Assembly: GCA_036782755.1 (NCBI GenBank)
Contig: DAIPYL010000083.1
Span: forward strand, 1 to 5,100
Direction of reading: 5' to 3'
DNA length: 5,100 nucleotides
Origin: Jeotgalicoccus sp036782755
GTDB lineage: Bacteria > Bacillota > Bacilli > Staphylococcales > Salinicoccaceae
The notes beneath the pieces were generated by a model, which saw nothing but the letters and a program-made list of their open reading frames with translations, was not told where the DNA came from and did not search any database. How positions within the stretch are numbered: position 1 is the stretch's first letter; every line of letters begins with the position of its first letter. Of the stretch, positions 1 through 5,100 are shown one piece after another. Both the position numbers and the translations under genes were made by a program.

Positions 1-152
1 GGATCAGCCGGAGAAAACGGCTCCTCTTCCCAGTACACACCTTCCGGTGTTTCCACAGCTGTATTTTTAAACATCGTCGCTGCGGCTTTCGCTGCACTCA
101 AATAATCTTCACTTTTCGGTTCATTAAATAAAGGCCTCAATTGATTCGACAT
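1..152 (-). CDS. Unassigned protein, N-terminal 50 residues only (runs off left edge)
   Basis: An open frame begins with ATG at 152-150 and continues to base 1 without a stop, giving 50 whole codons. A strong Shine-Dalgarno (AAGAAGGAGT, complement of 159-168) lies 7 nt before the ATG, counted from its AAGGAG core, so the gene is real. It starts 33 bp after the osmC stop with no terminator in between, so it is probably the last visible gene of the cstA-cstB-tauE-osmC transcript. The N-terminus begins MSNQLRPLF and shows an Ala-rich helix (residues 19-26) followed by TPEGVYW (35-41). No signal peptide or membrane segment is visible. The Ala-rich helix followed by an EGxYW-type turn resembles the first repeat of LanC-like (lanthionine synthetase C-like) alpha-toroid proteins. 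That is a weak impression from 50 residues, not an assignment. Confidence 0.85.
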   Translation of the reverse strand, partial: MSNQLRPLFNEPKSEDYLSAAKAAATMFKNTAVETPEGVYWEEEPFSPAD

Positions 153-185
153 TCAATCACTCCTTCTTAAAAACACCATACTCCA

Positions 186-611
186 TTAGACCAGCGTTAT
201 TTTACCTTCAATCTTAATCTCTGCATCCGCTCTTTTCAACAGATTGCCGATATGACAGCCCATATCCGCTGTATTAAATGCACGTTCCACAAATTTAATC
301 TCTTCTTCAGTTGCACTTTTCGGCATATTAACTTCAGGATAATGAACAATTTTAAGACCCTGGTTTTTTGAATTCACGGCATCAGTAGCCATTGAAAGAC
401 TTGAAACCGGCAGGCTCCGCGCTGCAGTCAAAGCAATCAGTGTCATCGCATAGCAGGAAGCTGCCGATGCAGCCAGCAGTTCAGTCGGATTTGCACCGTC
501 ACCACTGCCTCCGGACACAGTTGGAATTGCAATCTGTGTATCCATTTTATCCGCTGTAATTGTTCCTGAACCTTTCGTACTTCCGTTCCATACAGTTTTT
601 AGATGAGCCAT
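186..611 (-). CDS. OsmC/Ohr-family protein (thiol peroxidase-type fold)
   Basis: This 141-residue protein has the usual length of the OsmC/Ohr family, whose members reduce organic or inorganic peroxides, and sometimes persulfides, with a pair of cysteines. The family signature NPTELLAAS leads into Cys53 (residues 41-53), and the second cysteine is Cys119 in MGCHIGN. These match the two reactive cysteines of the family. I chose the ATG at 611: it gives the typical start MAHLKTVW and has a modest Shine-Dalgarno (AGGG) upstream. The longer frame begins with TTG at 641, inside tauE, and adds ten residues untypical of the family. The gene lies 13 bp after tauE in the same orientation, which suggests a role in reactive sulfur or redox defence within the cst operon. 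The actual substrate is not shown by the sequence; the second motif is GCHIG rather than the more usual CPV type, so it is not clearly Ohr or classical OsmC. Confidence 0.93.
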   Translation of the reverse strand: MAHLKTVWNGSTKGSGTITADKMDTQIAIPTVSGGSGDGANPTELLAASAASCYAMTLIALTAARSLPVSSLSMATDAVNSKNQGLKIVHYPEVNMPKSATEEEIKFVERAFNTADMGCHIGNLLKRADAEIKIEGKITLV

Positions 612-624
612 AATTATCCCTGCC

Positions 625-1404
625 TTATAGTAAGATTTCAATCCATATTTTAATTGCCGTCGCTAAAATCAAAACCGCAAGCATCCACTGCAATATTTTT
701 GTATTCATCTTCTGTCCCAACTTTGCACCAATAGGTGCTGCTATCAGACTCGCAATAATCATAATCAGCGCAGGTCCGTACAGAATCTGATCCGTTAAAA
801 TTTTACCTGCCGTTGTCCCGATTGAAGATATAAATGTCACAGCAAGACTCGTCGCTATTGTTACCCGTGTAGGTATTTTAAGAACGACCAGCATAATCGG
901 CACTAATATAAATGCACCCGCTGCACCGACAATACCGGAAGCTGTTCCTGTAATAAAAGCCAGCCCCGCTGCAAGATACTTATTATAGCCCAGTGAATCT
1001 CCCGGCGAGTACGGTACTTCCTTTTTAGGCATAAACATCATGACTACTGCAATTGTTGCTAGTACCGCGTAAACAAGATTCACTTGGGATTCTGAAAGAT
1101 ATCCGGAGCCGTATCCGCCAAGCATACTTCCAAAAAGGATTGCGCCACCCATATAGATAATCAGGCGAAGATTAAGATATCCACTGTTTCTGTACGCCCA
1201 GACACCGCCAATCGTTGCAAAAAACACCTGTACTGCACTGATTCCGGCAACTTCATGTGCTGTAAAAGAAGTGAATCCCAGCATAGCCGGAATATAAAGC
1301 AGCATAGGATACTTTATAATCGAACCGCCTATCCCCACCATGCCGGAAATGTAAGAACCCAGAAAACCGATAATGAATATAACCGCTATAAATGATATAT
1401 CCAT
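625..1404 (-). CDS. tauE: TauE/SafE-family sulfur oxyanion exporter, integral membrane
   Basis: A 259-residue, very hydrophobic protein with about eight predicted membrane segments, roughly at 4-31, 44-67, 81-101, 107-125, 143-177, 182-203, 205-228 and 237-258. The family's internal duplication is visible: the Gly-rich motif SGMVGIGGSIIKYPML near residue 20 recurs as SGIVGAAGAFILVPIML near residue 156. A hydrophilic loop (about 126-141) separates the halves. TauE/SafE (DUF81) proteins are proposed exporters of sulfite, sulfoacetate or related anions. Beside cstB the likely cargo is sulfite or thiosulfate made from persulfides; this is inferred from context. The ATG overlaps the cstB stop by one base (TAATG), and no good Shine-Dalgarno precedes it, so translation is probably coupled to cstB. 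In S. aureus the corresponding gene sits beside cstR and is divergent from cstAB; here it is the third gene of the cstA transcript. Confidence 0.93.
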   Translation of the reverse strand: MDISFIAVIFIIGFLGSYISGMVGIGGSIIKYPMLLYIPAMLGFTSFTAHEVAGISAVQVFFATIGGVWAYRNSGYLNLRLIIYMGGAILFGSMLGGYGSGYLSESQVNLVYAVLATIAVVMMFMPKKEVPYSPGDSLGYNKYLAAGLAFITGTASGIVGAAGAFILVPIMLVVLKIPTRVTIATSLAVTFISSIGTTAGKILTDQILYGPALIMIIASLIAAPIGAKLGQKMNTKILQWMLAVLILATAIKIWIEILL

Positions 1405-2765
1405 TAGTTCATCACTGCTTTAATGCCCATATACCCTCTTTCGACGTTAATTAAATCATCGAATCCGCGGGCTTTTAATACACTCATTGCGATTGCTGAA
1501 CGTACGCCTGATTGACAATGAACGTAAATTTTATCTTCTTTGCTAAATGGAATCTCTGCATTCTGCAGTTTACCGAAGTGAATATGTGACGCACTTTCAA
1601 GATTTCCGCCGTTATATTCCGAACTTGAACGGACGTCCAGGATGTTTATGCCATCTATATTCTGAACAAGTATTTCCGGGGAAATATTTTCGTATGAGTC
1701 ATTAAAATACTTATCTGCCTGGTCCGCAGGTACGATTAACTGCAGATTATCAAAGCCGATTGATGCCAGATCTTCCTGAATTGATTGACTGTCTTCAGGA
1801 TTGGCGATTACCGTCATCGGCTCATTATAATTGATATACCAGCCTGCGAACTGAAGGAATTTCCCGTTGTAAGGTACGTTGATTGAACCTTTCATAAAGC
1901 CTTGTTTGAATATTTCTTTGCTTCTTAAATCGAACACTTGCCCCGAGAGGGTTTCCGGTGCTGCGACTTCAACTTCTCTCACATTGAATTCCGGCAGTCC
2001 TTCTTTGTTCACTTTTTTCATCTGTGCAAAGTAATTCGGCGGCTCCGGCTGATCACTTGTCAGCTCGGTAATGAATGCCTCTTTGTCATCATAATTGAAC
2101 ACCCAATTATTCTGACGCTCGTAACCAAGCGTTGATAACGGCACCGCACCAAGTGACTTGCCGCACGCACTTCCGGCACCGTGTCCCGGCCAAACCTGCA
2201 TGAAGTCCGGGTAATCCGCCATCTTCTGCAGTGAACCGAACATTGCATCGGCACCTTCTTCTGTTGTGCCTTTCATATTCGCTGCTTCTTCAAGTAAATC
2301 CGGACGGCCGATATCACCAACAAACATAAAGTCACCCGTAAATATTCCCATTGGCTCCGTACTTCCGCCGCCAAGGTCTGTCAGTACGAATGATATACTC
2401 TCAGGGGTATGCCCAGGTGTATGAATGACTTTTAATTCAACATTGCCGACATTGATAACGTCGCCTTCTTTAAGGTATACCGTATCTTTCGGAACGTCCT
2501 GATACTTCCAGTTGTCGTCGCCTTCATCCGACACGAACAGTTTCGCTCCAAATTTACGCGCTGTATCACGCAGTCCTGACGCAAAATCTGCGTGAATGTG
2601 AGTTTCTGTTGCCTGTGTAATGTTAAATCCTTCAGCACGTGCAGTTTCTTCGTACTCATCCAGTACGCGTTTCGGGTCGATAATAATAGCTTCTTTTGTC
2701 TTTTGACAAGCTACCATATAAGAAGTCTGTGATAGTTTCTGATCATAAAATTGTTTGAAATACAT
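1404..2765 (-). CDS. cstB: CstB: persulfide dioxygenase-pseudorhodanese-rhodanese fusion
   Basis: This 453-residue cytosolic enzyme should oxidise low-molecular-weight persulfides (such as CoA or bacillithiol persulfide) to sulfite and, through its rhodanese domain, yield thiosulfate. Residues 1-250 are a metallo-beta-lactamase-fold, non-heme iron persulfide dioxygenase. They carry HIHAD at 56-60, H115 followed by TPGH to 119, D145 in TGDF, and PGHG at 193-196. By family comparison H56, H115 and D145 are the iron ligands. Cys201, in GSACGKS, corresponds to the extra conserved cysteine of S. aureus CstB. A central rhodanese-like domain (about 255-350) lacks a catalytic cysteine and is structural. 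The C-terminal rhodanese (about 360-453) has DVR at 377-379 and the active loop CQSGVRS with Cys417. A clear AGGAGAG ribosome site lies 8 nt before the ATG, and the gene starts 33 bp after cstA. Length is close to S. aureus CstB, about 444 residues from memory. Confidence 0.97.
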   Translation of the reverse strand: MYFKQFYDQKLSQTSYMVACQKTKEAIIIDPKRVLDEYEETARAEGFNITQATETHIHADFASGLRDTARKFGAKLFVSDEGDDNWKYQDVPKDTVYLKEGDVINVGNVELKVIHTPGHTPESISFVLTDLGGGSTEPMGIFTGDFMFVGDIGRPDLLEEAANMKGTTEEGADAMFGSLQKMADYPDFMQVWPGHGAGSACGKSLGAVPLSTLGYERQNNWVFNYDDKEAFITELTSDQPEPPNYFAQMKKVNKEGLPEFNVREVEVAAPETLSGQVFDLRSKEIFKQGFMKGSINVPYNGKFLQFAGWYINYNEPMTVIANPEDSQSIQEDLASIGFDNLQLIVPADQADKYFNDSYENISPEILVQNIDGINILDVRSSSEYNGGNLESASHIHFGKLQNAEIPFSKEDKIYVHCQSGVRSAIAMSVLKARGFDDLINVERGYMGIKAVMN

Positions 2766-2798
2766 TTAATACACTCTCCTGTTTTTTTATAATTTAGT

Positions 2799-3878
2799 TT
2801 ATATAAATAAGTTAAGATTTCCATTTTCCGCATCTCCAAGATACGTTCCCACGCCGCCGAACTGAATATTTGGTAGAAGTTCTTCTTTTTCGACAGCCAT
2901 AATATCCATGCTCATCGTGCACGCAATCATTTTAACGCCGAGCTTGTCCGCTTTCTCAATCATTTCAGACAGTGCATCAACTTTCTTTTTCTTCATGACA
3001 TGCTGAATCATTTTAGAACCCATGCCGAGCATATTCATTTTTGAAATCGGCAGTTTTGAAGCTGACTTCGGCATCATCATACTGAACATTTTATCGAGAC
3101 CTTTTTTATTTCTTTTCGGTGCATTCGGATCTTTAATAATATTCAGACCCCAGAAAGTAAAGAACATCGTTACTTCTTTGCCCATGCTCTTTGCACCGGC
3201 CGCAATAATGAATGACGCAAGCGCCTTGTCCATATCACCGCTGAACACAACAATCGTCGCGCCGTCTTGCGTCTCAACCATCTGGTGCCCTTCAACTGCT
3301 GCCGGTGCTTTCTTTTCAAGAACCACAGTAACTTCGTCAGCTGAGACTTCATTTTTGAGTATGGCATGTCCATGTTTTTTAGCCCATGCTTCTACATCTG
3401 TACAAAAGCCGTGGTCCGTTACAGTAATCTCCATCTGTTTGCCTGTTTCGAGACCGTTCATTACTTCATTTACTTTTAACAGAGGTCCCGGACACTGCAG
3501 TCCGTGTGCTGCGATCATAATTCTGTCGTCATCAATATTTGAATTGTTCTCGACTGGAGAAATAACTTCTTCAGTATCAGTACTGCTGAACTTTCCTGTA
3601 TAAGATGAAAACCCGCCTTCCAGGCTGATTGCATCAAAACCGTTGGCGTTCAATAGATCCGCTGCTGTTTGACTGCGTCTGCCGCTCTTACAGTATGTGT
3701 AGATTGTTTTATCTTTCGGCAGTTCATTTATACGCTGCTCCAGCTCTGTTAATGAAATGTGTTTTGATGATTCAATGTGTCCCAGTTCATATTCAAATGT
3801 TTCTCTGACATCAAGCAAAAACTCTCCTTTGTTAAGCAGCTCATCTGCATCGTTCATATGATAATTATTTTTAGTCAT
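2799..3878 (-). CDS. cstA: CstA: rhodanese-TusA-DsrE multidomain persulfide carrier
   Basis: A 359-residue fusion of three sulfur-carrier domains, thought to move persulfide sulfur between partners in the cytosol. Residues 8-95 are a rhodanese: DVR at 23-25, GHI at 33-35 and the active loop CKSGRRS with Cys63. Residues 118-190 are a TusA-like domain with the CPGP motif, Cys129. Residues 205-359 are a DsrE/DsrF/DrsH-like domain with a Met/Lys-rich stretch (264-299) and Cys320 in ACTMSMD. Two linkers, around 96-117 and 190-204, are polar or Ala/Pro-rich. A further cysteine, Cys159, is present in the TusA domain. The start is supported by AAGGAG 8 nt upstream of the ATG; a later in-frame Met8 is less likely. 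It is the first gene after the operator-flanked promoter at 3902-3960 and is followed by cstB. Length and domain order match the S. aureus protein. Confidence 0.97.
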   Translation of the reverse strand: MTKNNYHMNDADELLNKGEFLLDVRETFEYELGHIESSKHISLTELEQRINELPKDKTIYTYCKSGRRSQTAADLLNANGFDAISLEGGFSSYTGKFSSTDTEEVISPVENNSNIDDDRIMIAAHGLQCPGPLLKVNEVMNGLETGKQMEITVTDHGFCTDVEAWAKKHGHAILKNEVSADEVTVVLEKKAPAAVEGHQMVETQDGATIVVFSGDMDKALASFIIAAGAKSMGKEVTMFFTFWGLNIIKDPNAPKRNKKGLDKMFSMMMPKSASKLPISKMNMLGMGSKMIQHVMKKKKVDALSEMIEKADKLGVKMIACTMSMDIMAVEKEELLPNIQFGGVGTYLGDAENGNLNLFI

Positions 3879-3901
3879 TTTAATAACTCCTTCTCGTTTT
3901 A

Positions 3902-3917
3902 ATACCTATAGGGGTAT
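3902..3917. promoter_or_regulatory. CstR-type operator OP1, covering the cstA -10/start region
   Basis: The 16-bp imperfect palindrome ATACCTATAGGGGTAT matches the inverted-repeat style of CsoR/CstR-family operators (ATACC, GC-rich centre, GGTAT). It overlaps two bases of the cstA -10 box and covers the expected transcription start, so a bound repressor would block initiation. Its start lies 43 bp from that of OP2, about four helical turns, so both sites lie on roughly the same face of the DNA. Assignment to CstR is inferred from family and position. Confidence 0.88.
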
Positions 3918-3944
3918 ATTAACAAGTATGATTTTATTTGTCAA
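3916..3944 (-). promoter_or_regulatory. Sigma-A promoter for cstA-cstB-tauE-osmC
   Basis: On the minus strand a perfect -35 box TTGACA (complement of 3939-3944) is followed by a 17-bp spacer and -10 box TAATAT (complement of 3916-3921). The predicted start is near 3909, giving a leader of about 30 nt before the cstA ATG. Operators OP2 and OP1 flank the core promoter on both sides, which fits tight repression with strong output once released. The region just upstream is A/T-rich and could act as an UP-like element, but it also contains the U-tract of the cstR terminator. Confidence 0.88.
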
Positions 3945-3960
3945 ATACCTGCGGGGGTAT
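3945..3960. promoter_or_regulatory. CstR-type operator OP2, abutting the cstA -35 box
   Basis: The 16-bp sequence ATACCTGCGGGGGTAT is the second copy of the operator pattern. It ends exactly where the -35 box TTGACA of the cstA promoter begins (3944/3945). With OP1 and OP3 it gives the consensus ATACCT-N4-GGGTAT. The GC-rich centre in an A/T-rich intergenic stretch makes the site stand out. Binding by CstR is inferred. Confidence 0.9.
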
Positions 3961-3970
3961 ATTTTAAAAT

Positions 3971-4006
3971 AAAAAAATAAGAACAGATAAATTATCTGCT
4001 CTTATT
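3971..4006 (-). terminator. Intrinsic terminator of cstR, overlapping its last codons
   Basis: In minus-strand RNA the arm AAUAAGAGCAGAUAA (complement of 3992-4006) can pair with UUAUCUGUUCUUAUU (complement of 3976-3990). This gives about 13 usable base pairs, one of them a G-U pair, with a five-base loop, followed by a run of seven U and then AUUUU. The upstream arm is made entirely of the last four sense codons and stop codon of cstR. It would separate the cstR transcript from the cstA promoter immediately downstream. The stem is A/U-rich, so partial read-through is possible. Confidence 0.8.
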
Positions 4007-4276
4007 TAATAATTCTACTGCTTCTTTAATTAATTCGTCCGCATCCTGATCCGGATGATTCATCGCTTCTTTCACACATTCCACAAGGTTCTCACTGATA
4101 ATTACGTTCATTGTACGGTTAAGTGCGCTCTTCGCTGCACTCAGCTGTGTGACTACATCGCGGCAATTTTCACCTTCTTCAATCATCTTTTTCGCACCGT
4201 TAATCTGCCCCTGCAGTCTGTTTATACGGTTGATGATTGCTTTGTCGTATACATGCGTTTGATCTTCAACAGTCAT
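3992..4276 (-). CDS. cstR: CstR: persulfide-sensing CsoR-family repressor
   Basis: A small, all-helical repressor of the CsoR/RcnR family, expected to bind operator DNA as a tetramer and to release it when its cysteines are converted by persulfides to di-, tri- or tetrasulfide links. With the start at 4276 it has 94 residues. The core NRINRLQGQINGAKKMIEEG (residues 16-35) is typical of the family. The two sensing cysteines are Cys38 and Cys67, spaced as in S. aureus CstR (Cys31 and Cys60). The copper-binding His of true CsoR, four residues before the second cysteine, is Asn63 here, which argues for CstR over a copper sensor. The ATG at 4276 has AGAGGT six bases upstream; the longer frame starts with GTG at 4294 and contains that ribosome site, and ATG at 4282 abuts it. 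Operators at its own promoter and at cstA indicate autoregulation. Confidence 0.95.
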   Translation of the reverse strand: MTVEDQTHVYDKAIINRINRLQGQINGAKKMIEEGENCRDVVTQLSAAKSALNRTMNVIISENLVECVKEAMNHPDQDADELIKEAVELLNKSR

Positions 4277-4311
4277 ATACATACCTCTTTTCACTGTGTT
4301 TAAGTACGTAT

Positions 4312-4340
4312 ATTATAGTGTAAAATATGTCATTAGTCAA
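4312..4340 (-). promoter_or_regulatory. Sigma-A promoter for cstR
   Basis: On the minus strand, -35 box TTGACT (complement of 4335-4340), a 17-bp spacer and a perfect -10 box TATAAT (complement of 4312-4317). The expected start is near 4305, leaving a leader of about 28 nt before the ATG at 4276. Operator OP3 abuts the -35 box exactly as OP2 does at cstA; no second operator overlaps this -10 box. Confidence 0.87.
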
Positions 4341-4356
4341 ATACCCTGCCAGGTAT
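4341..4356. promoter_or_regulatory. CstR-type operator OP3, abutting the cstR -35 box
   Basis: The plus strand reads ATACCCTGCCAGGTAT and the minus strand ATACCTGGCAGGGTAT. It fits the same ATACCT-N4-GGGTAT consensus as OP1 and OP2 but in the opposite orientation. It lies one base beyond the stop codon of the rocB-like gene and directly beside the cstR -35 box, consistent with autorepression. It could also form a weak six-pair hairpin in RNA, but no proper U-tract follows. Confidence 0.87.
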
Positions 4357-4357
4357 A

Positions 4358-5100
4358 TCAAAAGAATTCGCTCATTACTTTACGCAATACTCCCGGCATC
4401 ATTTCAAACGCATTTTTCTTATGCAGGCGTTCGGTCATCTTATGCGCATCCTTGCCGTACGGACCGATATTCATCACCGGCGCATTCAGCTGCTGCATTG
4501 CTTCAAACGGAATTGAATATGTTTCTCCCCATAACGGTGCGTTGTTTTTAAACGACTGCCAGTCGTTGTCTTCAGGATTGTAGTTCACATAACTTAAATC
4601 CGAAATACCGTTAAAGTAATGCTTATTTGTCACATCGTAATTATATGTTTCATGCATTTCACCTTTAGTTGCTTCAATCAGCTTCTTCACCAGCTCATCA
4701 TCCGAAGAATTCACTGCAGGCATATAAGGAGGTGCGAACATCAACACTGTTGCCGGTGCCAGCTCCTGGCAGTATTCCATTAACTTATCGGTAATCAGCA
4801 GCGTCATCTTCCGTTCGTCCATACCGTTTTGCTCGATTATTTTACGAATCAATGTATCTGCCTCCTTCTTGCTGTATTTATCGATAAAGTACTCAAGCAC
4901 TTCGTGATATTCCAACACTCTGATGCAGTTCAGCACAGGTATATGATGAGCTTTGCATATTTCTTCATAATCCGTTCGGCATTCGTGCATTGCCTCGCCT
5001 GCAATTTCTTTAAATGTAATCATCACATCTTTCGCTGTCTGTGTCATCGTGAACACATTATAAAGCGCGTAGCTGTGGTGAGATGTCTGCACATCATAAT
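4358..5100 (-). CDS. rocB: RocB-like M20-family protein, C-terminal part (5' end outside window)
   Basis: The frame is open from the right edge to a TGA at 4358-4360, giving about 247 C-terminal residues; RocB proteins are about 550 residues, so roughly half is missing at the right. RocB belongs to the M20 metallopeptidase/deacylase superfamily and is tied to arginine, ornithine and citrulline breakdown in Bacillus, though its exact reaction is not well defined. Recognisable motifs are FAPPYMP (about 4738-4718), PLWGETYSIPFEAM (about 4537-4496) and NIGPYGKDAHKMTERLH (about 4471-4421). The last holds the AHxxTER segment typical of the C-terminal metal-binding end of M20 enzymes. The apparent GTG at 5092 is an internal Val codon, not a start, because the frame continues upstream to the window edge. 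The gene is co-directional with cstR, 81 bp before it, with no clear terminator between. A link to sulfur metabolism is not evident. Confidence 0.9.
   Translation of the reverse strand, partial: YDVQTSHHSYALYNVFTMTQTAKDVMITFKEIAGEAMHECRTDYEEICKAHHIPVLNCIRVLEYHEVLEYFIDKYSKKEADTLIRKIIEQNGMDERKMTLLITDKLMEYCQELAPATVLMFAPPYMPAVNSSDDELVKKLIEATKGEMHETYNYDVTNKHYFNGISDLSYVNYNPEDNDWQSFKNNAPLWGETYSIPFEAMQQLNAPVMNIGPYGKDAHKMTERLHKKNAFEMMPGVLRKVMSEFF

Noticed and set aside
612..641. Extended OsmC start at TTG 641
   Set aside because: It overlaps tauE and adds ten residues not typical of the family, while ATG 611 gives the standard N-terminus.
1750..2000. Central CstB rhodanese without catalytic Cys as a decayed domain
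   Set aside because: A cysteine-free pseudorhodanese in the middle is normal for CstB proteins.
1938..2135. Plus-strand open frame of 65 codons inside cstB
   Set aside because: It lies fully antisense to a well-supported cstB, with no ribosome site or family resemblance.
2583..2600. Loss of a metal-binding His in CstB (HIHADF instead of HxHxDH)
   Set aside because: Phe at this place also occurs in S. aureus CstB as I recall it, and the iron ligands expected for persulfide dioxygenases (H56, H115, D145) are all kept.
2990..3090. Met- and Lys-rich stretch in CstA as a possible metal-binding insertion
   Set aside because: This segment is typical of the DsrE/DsrF/DrsH-like family as I recall it, so it is not an insertion.
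3022..3603. Plus-strand open frame of 193 codons inside cstA
   Set aside because: It is antisense to conserved rhodanese/TusA/DsrE coding sequence; its hydrophobic look comes from reading Lys/Glu/Asp codons in reverse.
3992..4276. Copper-sensing CsoR instead of CstR
   Set aside because: Asn63 replaces the copper-ligand His, and the neighbours are persulfide genes, not copA/copZ.
4055..4583. Plus-strand open frames across cstR and the rocB-like end
   Set aside because: They overlap cstR, its promoter and rocB coding on the opposite strand and show no protein family features.

Overview
The window reads as a low-to-moderate GC Firmicutes chromosome, most likely Staphylococcaceae. The proteins resemble the Staphylococcus aureus cst (persulfide detoxification) system closely, including the positions of key cysteines. 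Base composition looks less AT-rich than in Staphylococcus itself, and a RocB-type gene is present, so a relative such as Salinicoccus, Jeotgalicoccus or Macrococcus is my inference. All six genes lie on the minus strand, so the order of transcription is right to left.

Layout from the right edge: (1) the C-terminal part of a RocB-like M20 peptidase-family gene (4358-5100, cut by the window). (2) An 81-bp gap holding a sigma-A promoter and one CstR-type operator. (3) cstR (3992-4276), whose last codons form the stem of an intrinsic terminator. (4) A second sigma-A promoter bracketed by two further CstR-type operators (3902-3960). (5) cstA (rhodanese-TusA-DsrE fusion), cstB (persulfide dioxygenase-rhodanese fusion), a TauE/SafE membrane exporter, an OsmC-family protein, and the first 50 codons of an unassigned gene that leaves the window at the left. 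Gaps in this downstream block run from -1 to 33 bp with no visible terminator, so it is probably one transcript.

Expected working, from what is known of S. aureus cst: persulfides or polysulfides modify the two CstR cysteines and release the repressor. CstA then carries persulfide sulfur through its three cysteine domains. CstB oxidises low-molecular-weight persulfides to sulfite and, with its rhodanese domain, thiosulfate. TauE exports sulfur oxyanions. The OsmC protein may handle peroxides or persulfides.

The main departures from S. aureus as I recall it are that cstR and tauE are not divergent from cstAB, that no sqr follows cstB, and that osmC plus an unassigned gene occupy the downstream positions. 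The system is a known one in a rearranged form; I see no wholly unknown system. No RNA genes, insertion sequences, CRISPR arrays or gene-free stretches above 300 bases are present.
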